Source: an uncultured Eubacteriales bacterium (GTDB lineage: Bacteria > Bacillota > Clostridia > Oscillospirales > Acutalibacteraceae). Taken from it: 64,000 nucleotides of DNA. This document shows, piece by piece, positions 47,917-56,346 of the stretch. Every line of letters starts with the position of its first letter. Positions within the stretch are counted from its first letter, which is position 1. Location: assembly GCA_900315875.1 (NCBI GenBank), contig ONAX01000001.1, positions 1 through 64,000 of the forward strand, given 5' to 3'. The position numbers were made by a program, and so were the translations under genes. Under the pieces are notes generated by a model, which was not told the origin of the DNA, did no database searches, and worked only from the letters and a program-made list of their open reading frames with translations.

Positions 47917-47930
47917 GTGTTTTTTTAAAA

Positions 47931-49184
47931 TTATTCCGTTGCCGTTTCTTCGGCGTTTTTGCAGCTTTCGTCAGCAGAAATACACTCATCTGAGGTATAG
48001 CTGCTCATAAGATGCATCAAGATAAAAAGTATCGCTATATAAATAAGGTTGCAGCACAGAAGAGAAATATCCCTGCTCCAGAATTCAGAAAGTCCTGCCA
48101 TGCGCAAAACCTTGACGGCGCCCTTTTCCCATATAATATAGCCGTACATACACTGCAGTGTAATTCCTACGGTCAGCACTGCATCAGCGACAGCATTTTT
48201 CAGCAGGTCACGGCGGCTGTATCCGAAAAGGATAACCGGGATCAGTGCCAGAGTGAGTGTATCGAAGGGATGTGAATAAAACCAGGACGGCTCCAGCAGA
48301 ATTGCGGGAAGAAAAGGCAAAAAGACGATTTCGCTGCGCTTTTGGAAAACGGGTCTGAGCCTGAAAAAGCATATCGTCATTATGGTAATGCCGACTACAG
48401 CGCTGCTGATAAGGATAACTCCGTTTCCTACACCGAAATTGCGAAGGAATGTAAAAAGCCCTGTATTGATTTCCACGTTTTCATATGTGCCGCTTTGCTG
48501 CCATATCTGCAGAAGCATTGAAACCGGATCCATTCCAATCCATATGGAAGCGAATACCCATGCCGCAATACACACTGCAGCTGCAACGGCCACCACTATC
48601 CACTGACCCAGCAGAAGGTATGTTATAACGAACAGTCCGCCGACCTGCGGCTTTACGAGTGCAAAGGACAGTATAAGTCCGGCGACAACCGGGTGGCGGC
48701 GATAGATGCACATTGTTATGATTATCAGCAGGCAGCACAGTCCGCCGTAATTACCCAGCATAAATGTGCTTGCCATGGCCCATGTACCGATGAGTGCAAA
48801 TACAACAGGCACACTTTTATTTTGCATTTTGCGCCAGACAAGTATCCCGGCGGCGGCAGCAACAGCAAGATAGAGTACCACGCCGCATATGCGCGCGATC
48901 TCCCTCGGGAAAAACGGAAAAACCAGCAGGCAGCCAAGCGGATAAGCCCACGGCATACTGCCGGCATAGCTCGGAATCTTCCCGATGCCGTCCAAAACCA
49001 GTCCGCCTGAAATGGAATCGAACGGGTTTATCCTGCGGATAAAGTACGCATCCTCCATCCAGCGCAGGTCAAAGTCACCCTTGAATATCCTGAAACGGTA
49101 AAGAACATATGCTATATTCGCAAGTGCAAAAATCATTATCAGTATCTGTGCAGGAATGCTACGTTTGTTGGTAAGCTTATTCAT
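47931..49184 (-). CDS. GT87-like (DUF2029) membrane glycosyltransferase
   Basis: 417 residues with about ten hydrophobic segments. After the first helix comes an extracytoplasmic loop with D-A-Y-F-I-R-R-I-N-P-F-D, then SMPWAYPLGCLLVFPFF; later LILSFALVKPQVGGLFVITYLLLG and PSWFYSHPFDTLTLALIPVILFG match the conserved K-P-Q and H-P-x-D motifs of DUF2029/GT87 polyprenyl-phosphate-sugar transferases. The sugar is unknown. It follows rpe by 13 nt. Confidence 0.8.
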   Translation of the reverse strand: MNKLTNKRSIPAQILIMIFALANIAYVLYRFRIFKGDFDLRWMEDAYFIRRINPFDSISGGLVLDGIGKIPSYAGSMPWAYPLGCLLVFPFFPREIARICGVVLYLAVAAAAGILVWRKMQNKSVPVVFALIGTWAMASTFMLGNYGGLCCLLIIITMCIYRRHPVVAGLILSFALVKPQVGGLFVITYLLLGQWIVVAVAAAVCIAAWVFASIWIGMDPVSMLLQIWQQSGTYENVEINTGLFTFLRNFGVGNGVILISSAVVGITIMTICFFRLRPVFQKRSEIVFLPFLPAILLEPSWFYSHPFDTLTLALIPVILFGYSRRDLLKNAVADAVLTVGITLQCMYGYIIWEKGAVKVLRMAGLSEFWSRDISLLCCNLIYIAILFILMHLMSSYTSDECISADESCKNAEETATE

Positions 49185-49197
49185 CAGATTTCTCCAA

Positions 49198-49854
49198 TCA
49201 GTTATTCTGCACCGTACCGGCTATTTCGCGTATTGCTGCGGCAGCGTCGGGTGCCTTGAAAACACCAGTACCGGAAACGCTGACATCTACTCCGGCTTCT
49301 CTGCATACAGGAGCGGTTGCCGCTGTGATTCCGCCGTCTGCTTCGATAAGAACATCCAGGCCGCGTCTTTCAATCTCTGCTTTCAGAGCGCGAACCTTCG
49401 GCATCATATCAGCCATGAAGGACTGACCGCCGAAGCCCGGCTCAACAGTCATAACAAGAACCATATAAAGGCTGTCAAGATACGTGAAAACAGCCTCGGC
49501 AGGTGTAGCAGGCTTGATTACAAGCCCGGGAAGTACGCCACGCTCCCTGATATGCGCTATTGTTTTTTCAATATCATCCTCTGCCTCAACGTGGAAGGTA
49601 ATAATATCTGCACCTGCATCCGCAAACGGGTCGATGTAGCTGTCCGGATGGGATATCATGAGGTGAACGTCAAAGGGCAGCTTTGTATAGGGGCGCACAG
49701 CCTTGACAATGCCGGGGCCTATGGTCAGGTTCGGGACAAAATGCCCGTCCATGACGTCAAGGTGGATAAGATCCGCTCCTGCAGCGTCAATTCGGCTTAC
49801 CTCCTCGCCCATTCGGGAAAAATCACAGCTAAGCAGCGATGGTGCTACCTTCAT
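49198..49854 (-). CDS. rpe: Ribulose-phosphate 3-epimerase
   Basis: Interconverts ribulose-5-phosphate and xylulose-5-phosphate. 218 residues; KVAPSLLSCDFSRMGEEV, LIHLDVMDGHFVPNLTIGP, FDVHLMI, MTVEPGFGGQSFM and IEADGGI are the signature segments carrying the metal-binding His/Asp residues. Cotranscribed with the P-type-ATPase-like gene upstream and the GT87-like gene downstream. Confidence 0.97.
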   Translation of the reverse strand: MKVAPSLLSCDFSRMGEEVSRIDAAGADLIHLDVMDGHFVPNLTIGPGIVKAVRPYTKLPFDVHLMISHPDSYIDPFADAGADIITFHVEAEDDIEKTIAHIRERGVLPGLVIKPATPAEAVFTYLDSLYMVLVMTVEPGFGGQSFMADMMPKVRALKAEIERRGLDVLIEADGGITAATAPVCREAGVDVSVSGTGVFKAPDAAAAIREIAGTVQNN

Positions 49855-49877
49855 AAATAATCAGACCTTTCAATAAT

Positions 49878-52800
49878 TCAGGAAATTGTTCTTGCAGCTA
49901 TTGATACGGCAATCAGTGCTATGCACCAGAAGCCTATATAAAGCAGCAACTCGAACACTCCGAGCTTTGCAAAGCCGGAGAAGAACGAAAGTATATTGAC
50001 CAGAACAAAACCGGTCACAATGGACATCATCTGTATGATCTTGGAGATCGTTACGGTGGATTTCATTTTGATACAGCCGGACACTGCATTTGCAAAAGCC
50101 TCTATCTTACCGTTTGTTACGAGATAGGCACGGGTCGTCTTTTCCTTGCCGGAAATTTCGTCATAGGCTATCGTGCCCAGTCCTGTTCTGAGCACCGTTA
50201 CACAGCGGTTGTACAGGCTGAACTTTTCGGCTATATGCTTTGAGGTGATATTCGGGTCTATCGTGCGCACAACAAAGCTGACTCCGTTGTCCTCAAGCTC
50301 CCTGAGAGCCTCTGCAATATTCCTGTCCACCTTGTAGGTCATGATAAACATTGCAACAAGCTCGCCGCCTACGGAAATATAGGATATTTCATTTCCCATC
50401 TTGCGGTATTTGCGCTCAAGACGCTCATTCGGGGGTGTTATATTGTGCTTTTTCAGCAGCTCGCGGTTTCCGATAAGTATACGCTGTCCGCCTATCCAAC
50501 CGGAAAGACCCATATTGTCGTCATATGTAACACTTTCGACCTTCGGCAGCATGTTCTGTCTGTCCTGTATCATCGTTTCAAATATGTATGTCATAGGACC
50601 GTTTACTGCAAAGGTTACGGCAGCTCCGGCGAGAATTGCATCCTGTATCTTCGTTTCGCTGAATGCCTTTATTCCGCTGAGGATTATGCTGCCCTTGGGA
50701 TAAAGGTCGGTATAGTCGAGCATAACGGTATTAGTATCCGAAAACTGCTTTACGGATTCAAAGCTGGCAAGCATTGCACCCTTCGAAAGCGTTGAACCGC
50801 TGAGGTTCTTCATGGGGATATTAATTGCCAGGAGAGCGCACATCGGGATAGTAATAACAGACGTCAGAGCAAATGATGACACTCCGCCGACAACGTCCTT
50901 GGTCACCGCACCGTATGCAACGCCGCACAGCAGGCACAGGCACGCTGTAAACGGCGCAATAATCCTCGCAAGATCCTCAACCGGATCGACAGCATAGGAC
51001 AGGCGCAGGAAATTGCTCATAAAATCCGAGCGCTTCATGTAGGCAATTATAGGCTTGCGAGAAGGAAGGTCGCGGACAAGTTTTTCGGCATTGTCGATAT
51101 TGGTATATATCTTTCCGGCATAGCGCGCTTCCTTTTTACACAGGAAACGGAAATTATCTGCTGTACGTTTTACGATAAGCAGCTTTCCGACGCTGTTGAG
51201 AAGCAGAGCAAGAATAACAAGCGGAACATATATATGGTACGTACCGTTTACAAATACATCCGGCAGAAACAGTGCAAAAATTGACTGTATCGTCGCCGCA
51301 ACAACAGCAACAGCCGCTGCTGTATCGGAATCTCCCTTGAAGTGCAGCAATGACATAAGCCCGTTATATATCGGGAAGCGGTCGAAATACACCGAAACCA
51401 GAAGCACGGCAAGATTAATAAGTGCATAAACAAGCCATCCGTGGTGAATTATCGTTGTAAACAAAGCTGGCATGAAATACGCAAGAAGTGCAGCTATAAG
51501 TGCCACCGATGTGGTAACGGTAAGTGCAACTGTCCTTACAAAAACCTTGCGGAGGTTTTCGTTGATATCGCCTCTTATCTCATCAGCTTCGTCAACGCTG
51601 TTGTAATCTTCAAGCTCCGGACGTACTACATCCTCCTCATCGGGGTTTTCGTCGAATTCGTCATCCATGGAAAACAGTCCCGATATCCTGGAACCGAGAG
51701 TCTTTTTCTTTTTAGGCATCTTTATAGGCGGCCTTGCAGGCTTGACCTTGAGAACTGCCTCATCCGCAGCCTCCTGTACTACAGCAGCAGCCTCTACTCC
51801 TGCGGCAATTGCAGCAACAGCCGCAGATTTGGACTTTTTATCAGCCTTTTTGGGAGTCTGCTTCTTTTCGGCTGCAGGCGGAGCAGCTTTTTCGCTTTTC
51901 TGAGCCACCGGCGCCGGCACGGGAGCAGGTCCCGACTGTGCCTGAGGAGCGGCAAGCGCCCTGTATTTTCTGGCTGCTTCATATTCAGCCCGGATTGTCT
52001 TTGAAAACTTTCCAGCCATTACCAAAAACGGCGGACCGTCGTAGGTATGGTAGACCATGGGCTCCGGTCTTGCCTGTGCGAAGGCGTTATTCACCGTGGC
52101 GGTATGAACCCTCGGCAAGTCCTCAGTTTTCGTCACAGGCGGCGCTGCCTTTGGAGCAGGCTTTTGTACCGGCCTTGGTGCAGACTTCGGCAAAGCCTGC
52201 CCGGTCACAGGTCTTGCAGCAGACGGACGGGGTGCAGCCACCGGAACAACAGGTGCAGCAGGCTTTACAGCTGCAGGCTTTGTAACAGGTGCAACCGGTG
52301 CTGTATATAGTGTAGCTGATTCCGGAACAACCTCTTCGGGTTTATCCTCCGTCTTGTCGGTCACAGCTGCTGCAGCATCTTTAGTTGCCTTTTCTTCCGG
52401 TTTATCCTGCTTCGCAGCTTTTTCCGCAATTTCTTCCGTTGCTTTTTCCGGCTTTGCTTCAGCTTTTTCAGCATCTTTAACTTCTGATATTACAGGTTTC
52501 TTGTCAACCATCTGAGCTTTTTCAGGCTTCACTTCGGCTTTTTCAGCGTCCTTAACTTCTGGTGTTACAGGTTTCTTGTCAACCTTCTGAGCTTTTTCAG
52601 GCTTCACTTCGGCTTTTTCAGCGTCTTTAACTTCTGATATTACAGGTTTCTTGTCAACCTTCTGAGCTTTTTCAGGCTTCACTTCGGCTTTTTCAGCGTC
52701 CTTAACTTCTGGTGTTACAGGTTTTTCGTCTGCCTTTTCAGCCTTTTGTTCAGTCTGATTAACTGTTTTCTCCTCTTTTGTCTGAGCTTCGGGCTTTGAT

Positions 52801-53861
52801 TCCTGCCCGGATATATTATCAGCTATAAACTCATTTTTAGTTTCCTGCACCGGCTTTTCATCTGTCTTTTGCAAGGGCTTTTCCCCTGCTTTTGGTGTGG
52901 ACTTTTTGTTTTTGGGAACGGCATGAACCTTAACACGGGTCGCCTTCTTTTCCGTACCCTGCACTGCAGCCTGAGCAATCTTAATTCCTGAAGGATTTTC
53001 AGGCGCGGTTTTTTCCTCTGCCTGGATTTCCTTTTCGGCATCAGGCTTTTCCTCCGTTACAACAGCTGCTTTATACGTCATCGGTGTTTTTGTAACAGCC
53101 GAATTCTTAGCCTGCATGATTGCGTCAATGGTAATCTCCGTTTTCTTTACCACAGGCGCCGCAGGTTCCGCAGCAGTCACAGTGCTGACGGGTTCCTCTG
53201 TTTTTTCATTTTCCTTCGCGGCTGGCTCGGCAGCAGCAAAGCTTATTTCCTCATCCTCATCAACATGCTGAACCGGCTCGGGCTTCTCCTTTGCTGCTGA
53301 AGCAGTTTTTTCCTTATATAGTGACTTCGGAGAAGAAACTGATTTCGGAGCTTTTTTTATTTCGGTTGTGACGCCATTTTTATCATCATCGGCAAAAATA
53401 TCGTCGAGAACATCGTCCTCCTCCTCGGCAAAGCTTCCGTCTTCGGGCTGGGTTATTATCTCAACGAATTTTCCGAAAATCGAGCCAAGCTTGCTGCCCG
53501 TTTTTCCGCCGTTTTCTTCCGTCTTAGCCGCCGGCCGCGACTTTTCTGCGGCAGGAGCTTCCTTTTGTTCCGGTTTGCCGGCGCTGCCCGTTCTGAACGA
53601 CACGGGTTTGGGCTTAACATGCTTTACTGAGTCCCCTGCGTCCTCTTTTTCATGCGCATCATCGGATATTGCAGAAGAATCGGCTTCGATTTCCTGTATA
53701 TCTTCCGGGGCTTCGTTCTCTGTCTTCAGTGGCGAAGGGACGTCCGGCTCGTATTCTACCTCGGCAAGCCCGTTGTCCTCATCATCGTTTTTTCCGAAAA
53801 AGCCACGCAGCGTCGCAAAGATATCCATTTTTTTATGTTCGGGTCTGCTGCTGTCAGACAT
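49878..53861 (-). CDS. Degenerate P1B-type ATPase homologue with a long repeat-rich N-terminus
   Basis: About 1,327 residues. Residues 1-770 are low-complexity (Lys/Glu/Pro/Ala), with four 25-residue tandem repeats near 380-477. From about 775 there are eight predicted helices grouped 4+2+2, as in heavy-metal P1B ATPases. The M4-like helix reads ITIPMCALLAINIPM where transporters have CPC. The phosphorylation motif DKTGTLT is replaced by D-Y-T-D-L-Y-P (D1051), TGDN is replaced by T-I-D-P-N near 1204, and no TGE loop is seen, while an N-domain-like GGQRILIGNRELL remains. So the fold is kept but ATP-driven transport is unlikely. Numbering is from ATG 53867; ATG 53861 is better spaced from AAAGGAAG. 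It lies between rlmB and rpe. Confidence 0.8.
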   Translation of the reverse strand: MSDSSRPEHKKMDIFATLRGFFGKNDDEDNGLAEVEYEPDVPSPLKTENEAPEDIQEIEADSSAISDDAHEKEDAGDSVKHVKPKPVSFRTGSAGKPEQKEAPAAEKSRPAAKTEENGGKTGSKLGSIFGKFVEIITQPEDGSFAEEEDDVLDDIFADDDKNGVTTEIKKAPKSVSSPKSLYKEKTASAAKEKPEPVQHVDEDEEISFAAAEPAAKENEKTEEPVSTVTAAEPAAPVVKKTEITIDAIMQAKNSAVTKTPMTYKAAVVTEEKPDAEKEIQAEEKTAPENPSGIKIAQAAVQGTEKKATRVKVHAVPKNKKSTPKAGEKPLQKTDEKPVQETKNEFIADNISGQESKPEAQTKEEKTVNQTEQKAEKADEKPVTPEVKDAEKAEVKPEKAQKVDKKPVISEVKDAEKAEVKPEKAQKVDKKPVTPEVKDAEKAEVKPEKAQMVDKKPVISEVKDAEKAEAKPEKATEEIAEKAAKQDKPEEKATKDAAAAVTDKTEDKPEEVVPESATLYTAPVAPVTKPAAVKPAAPVVPVAAPRPSAARPVTGQALPKSAPRPVQKPAPKAAPPVTKTEDLPRVHTATVNNAFAQARPEPMVYHTYDGPPFLVMAGKFSKTIRAEYEAARKYRALAAPQAQSGPAPVPAPVAQKSEKAAPPAAEKKQTPKKADKKSKSAAVAAIAAGVEAAAVVQEAADEAVLKVKPARPPIKMPKKKKTLGSRISGLFSMDDEFDENPDEEDVVRPELEDYNSVDEADEIRGDINENLRKVFVRTVALTVTTSVALIAALLAYFMPALFTTIIHHGWLVYALINLAVLLVSVYFDRFPIYNGLMSLLHFKGDSDTAAAVAVVAATIQSIFALFLPDVFVNGTYHIYVPLVILALLLNSVGKLLIVKRTADNFRFLCKKEARYAGKIYTNIDNAEKLVRDLPSRKPIIAYMKRSDFMSNFLRLSYAVDPVEDLARIIAPFTACLCLLCGVAYGAVTKDVVGGVSSFALTSVITIPMCALLAINIPMKNLSGSTLSKGAMLASFESVKQFSDTNTVMLDYTDLYPKGSIILSGIKAFSETKIQDAILAGAAVTFAVNGPMTYIFETMIQDRQNMLPKVESVTYDDNMGLSGWIGGQRILIGNRELLKKHNITPPNERLERKYRKMGNEISYISVGGELVAMFIMTYKVDRNIAEALRELEDNGVSFVVRTIDPNITSKHIAEKFSLYNRCVTVLRTGLGTIAYDEISGKEKTTRAYLVTNGKIEAFANAVSGCIKMKSTVTISKIIQMMSIVTGFVLVNILSFFSGFAKLGVFELLLYIGFWCIALIAVSIAARTIS
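52439..52731 (-). repeat. Coding tandem repeat, 75-bp unit with 150-bp higher order
   Basis: Four in-frame copies of a 25-residue unit built around K-P-V-(I/T)-(S/P)-E-V-K-D-A-E-K-A-E-V-K-P. Adjacent copies alternate between ISE and TPE versions, and the DNA matches best at a 150-bp offset (for example 52481 against 52631), so a two-unit block was duplicated. Confidence 0.92.
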
Positions 53862-53879
53862 ATCCATCTTCCTTTGCTA

Positions 53880-54641
53880 TCAGATTGCTTTTATATTTTT
53901 TCTCTGTCGAGTAAATTCATACATCAGTACGCCTGCTGCCACTGATGCATTCAGGGAATTGATTTTTCCCAGCATAGGCAGCGAAAGTATCACATCGCAT
54001 TTTTCCCTAACAAGCCGTCCGAGCCCCCTGCCCTCGGCACCGATGACCAGTGCCGACGCACCGTCGAGCTTCGCTTCGCAGTAGGTCTGGCCGTCCATAT
54101 CGGCGCCATAGACCCAGCAGCCGCGCTGCTTGAGGTCATCAATTGCTGCAGCGATATTAGTCACTCTTGCAACCGGAACATATTCGAGCGCTCCGGCGCT
54201 GGATTTTCCTACGGTGAAGTTAAGTCCTGCGGCCCTGCGCGACGGAATTATCACTCCATGCGCCCCGGCACATTCCGCCGTACGGATAATAGCTCCGAGG
54301 TTATGCGGATCCTCAATACCGTCAAGCACAATAACAAACGGTGATTCATCCCTTTGCCGGGCAAGCTCGAAAATATCATCAACTGAGCTGTAATCCTTTA
54401 CGGCAGCAAGCGCCACAATTCCCTGATGGTTGGCACGGTTGGTCATGAAGTCCAGCTTTTTGCGGTCAACCTCCTTGACGGGGATATGCTTTTCCTTTGC
54501 AAGAGCGGCAATTACCTTTACCGAACCGGTAAGCTCTCCCTTGGCTACATAGAGGGTATCAATGGAACGTCCCGATTTAAGTGCCTCTGAAACCGGATTT
54601 CTTCCGGCAATTATATCCTTGTTATTTTCCTCTTTATTCAA
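53880..54641 (-). CDS. rlmB: 23S rRNA (guanosine-2'-O)-methyltransferase RlmB, TrmH family
   Basis: SPOUT methyltransferase modifying G2251 of 23S rRNA. N-terminal substrate-binding domain (IIAGRNPVSEALKSG, FMTNRANHQGIVA) and the trefoil-knot motifs DGIEDPHNLGAIIRTAECAGAHGVI, IGAEGRGL and INSLNASVAAGVLMYE. The TTG at 54641 is preferred because AGGTGA lies 5-6 nt upstream; an ATG at 54659 has no ribosome site. About 253 residues. First gene of the rlmB-ATPase-like-rpe-GT87 run. Confidence 0.93.
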   Translation of the reverse strand: MNKEENNKDIIAGRNPVSEALKSGRSIDTLYVAKGELTGSVKVIAALAKEKHIPVKEVDRKKLDFMTNRANHQGIVALAAVKDYSSVDDIFELARQRDESPFVIVLDGIEDPHNLGAIIRTAECAGAHGVIIPSRRAAGLNFTVGKSSAGALEYVPVARVTNIAAAIDDLKQRGCWVYGADMDGQTYCEAKLDGASALVIGAEGRGLGRLVREKCDVILSLPMLGKINSLNASVAAGVLMYEFTRQRKNIKAI

Positions 54642-54693
54642 AAAATTCACCTGTTTCATATCTAATTAAATCTGAATATAGAAATACATTTTC

Positions 54694-54722
54694 ATTATAA
54701 CATAATTTTTTTCCTTATACAA
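54694..54722 (-). promoter_or_regulatory. rlmB promoter
   Basis: Minus strand: TTGTAT (54717-54722), a 17-bp spacer, TATAAT (54694-54699). The stretch 54723-54892 shows no further gene or structure I can support. Confidence 0.75.
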
Positions 54723-54892
54723 TCGCCGCAGGCAATAATTTTCAAATTTACCAAACGTTTATAAGTCTTCCGCACAGAATCAGCTCTCATTCAAAGAAAT
54801 GTGAGTCTTAAGCACCCTTTAATCTTCTGAAAAAACTGACTGCTAATCGGTTTTCCTTTATTATAAGCATGATGACCTGTTTACAGATTTAT

Positions 54893-54927
54893 TAAAAAAT
54901 CCACGCAGAATATCATTTCCGCGTGGA
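54893..54927 (-). terminator. Terminator of the ddl-argS operon
   Basis: Minus strand: stem TCCACGC / GCGTGGA (54921-54927 with 54900-54906), followed by six T (54894-54899). Confidence 0.85.
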
Positions 54928-54933
54928 CATTTG

Positions 54934-55176
54934 TTATTTTGTTTCAGCTGAAAGTGCACTGCAGCCGAAAAGGAAAGCAGCCACTTCAAAAATCACTGCC
55001 GTCGCGCACACAGTAGCAGTGCAAACGTCAGCACTTTTCATTCCGAGCAGATCCGCAAGCTCCGAGTAAACATCTCCGTTGCCGGAAAGGAAAAGCACTG
55101 AGGCAAAAATTATCATTATTGCGCCGATCACTCCCAGAAAGACAGCCGTCAGCATAAGAGGTTTATTTCTGAGCAT
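54934..55176 (-). CDS. Small two-helix membrane protein
   Basis: 80 residues with hydrophobic segments at about 8-30 (LTAVFLGVIGAIMIIFASVLFL) and 50-75 (VCTATVCATAVIFEVAAFLFGC) joined by an acidic loop. AGGAGG precedes the ATG. No family recognised. It is the last gene before the operon terminator. Confidence 0.7.
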   Translation of the reverse strand: MLRNKPLMLTAVFLGVIGAIMIIFASVLFLSGNGDVYSELADLLGMKSADVCTATVCATAVIFEVAAFLFGCSALSAETK

Positions 55177-55193
55177 ATATATTCCTCCTGAAT

Positions 55194-56330
55194 TCAGTAC
55201 AGAATCGCACCGTATTTATCCCCGAGAGCATTAAGCTCAGACATTGGAATTCCGCAGCGGGTATCGATTATCAGCCGTCCCTGAAAATATCTCAGTGCTG
55301 CCTCAAGCGTTGTTGCGTCGTCGGCGGTAACACATACCGGAAGTCTCGACATATACGCACCCTCCGCCAGAACTGCTGCTTCGTCGGTAGAATGAAGCGA
55401 AACGCACACAGCGTTGATGTTTTCGTCGTCGAGATCAATGAGCTCGTCGCTGATATCAAAGCTGCAGTCAAGAGGCTCGGAAAGCTCGATATCATCCGGC
55501 AAAAAGAACGCCTCGCAGTAAACCGATGCGGCGCGGCTGTCCTTTTCGGTACTGCCGTCAAAGCAGGTGCCGTATTTATCGATAAGCTCTGCATGCTTCG
55601 CGTTTATCTTGCCGCTCGTGTCAAGCCAGCCGGACACTCCCGCAAAGCTCAGCGACCTTATCTGATCGTCCGAAAAACCCGCCAGCTCCCCGGCCGCGCA
55701 AAGCGGAATTTCAGCATGAGGAAATGCTTCATGCATAAGCTCGCAAATCTCCTCAAAGCCGCCGCTGCAGTTTATGCCGAAAGCAGACGCGCCGAGAGCC
55801 TGCAGTGTGATGAGTGATGCGAGATAATCCGTTCCGGTAGGGCTTTTGCCCTCCTCATCAACATCCATTATTACTATTATAGGCAGCGCCGCCACCTTTG
55901 CCGCCATAACGGCTGCGCGCATACTGCTGAGTGTAGTATGACCGGCTGCTACCGCAAAATCTGCTCCTGCAGCCTTGAAGGCAGTCATTCTTTCAAGATA
56001 AGCGATGTGCTCGTCCTCAAAAGCAACAACAGTAACGCCCTCTGCAGGCTCATTAGGCAGCAGAACGGCTCCTACAGGGTATTTGCCGCCGCTTGCATTC
56101 TTAACGCTGCCGATAATGCTATTTGCAATTATTCCGATGTCGTCCCCTATCCCTATTTCATCCATATCACTGAGGATCAGTCGGTCTGTAGGGGCAATAA
56201 GTGCATTTGCGCCGTTTCGGGAAGCCTGTGCAAGGACAGGCTCAGACACGTAAACGTCGTCGGACAGCGAGGGCAGCTGGTCATCACCGGTAAGCGTGAG
56301 TACCGCTTTCAGCGGTATCGGAATATCCAT
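55194..56330 (-). CDS. MetH-like homocysteine methyltransferase relative, degenerate
   Basis: 378 residues. The first two thirds follow the homocysteine S-methyltransferase barrel: VLAQASRNGANALIAPT, LERMTAFKAAGADFAVAAGHTTLSSMRAAVMAAK, TDYLASLITLQALGASAFGINCSGGFEEI. The first zinc cysteine (GINC) is present, but the paired Gly-Gly-Cys-Cys site near the end of the barrel is not recognisable (the segment reads YGTCFDGS). The last ~110 residues resemble the start of the pterin-binding domain of cobalamin-dependent methionine synthase (TTLEAALRYFQGRLIIDTRCG) but are truncated. Activity is doubtful. It lies 16 nt after argS. Confidence 0.65.
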   Translation of the reverse strand: MDIPIPLKAVLTLTGDDQLPSLSDDVYVSEPVLAQASRNGANALIAPTDRLILSDMDEIGIGDDIGIIANSIIGSVKNASGGKYPVGAVLLPNEPAEGVTVVAFEDEHIAYLERMTAFKAAGADFAVAAGHTTLSSMRAAVMAAKVAALPIIVIMDVDEEGKSPTGTDYLASLITLQALGASAFGINCSGGFEEICELMHEAFPHAEIPLCAAGELAGFSDDQIRSLSFAGVSGWLDTSGKINAKHAELIDKYGTCFDGSTEKDSRAASVYCEAFFLPDDIELSEPLDCSFDISDELIDLDDENINAVCVSLHSTDEAAVLAEGAYMSRLPVCVTADDATTLEAALRYFQGRLIIDTRCGIPMSELNALGDKYGAILY

Positions 56331-56346
56331 TATAAATATCTCCTCA

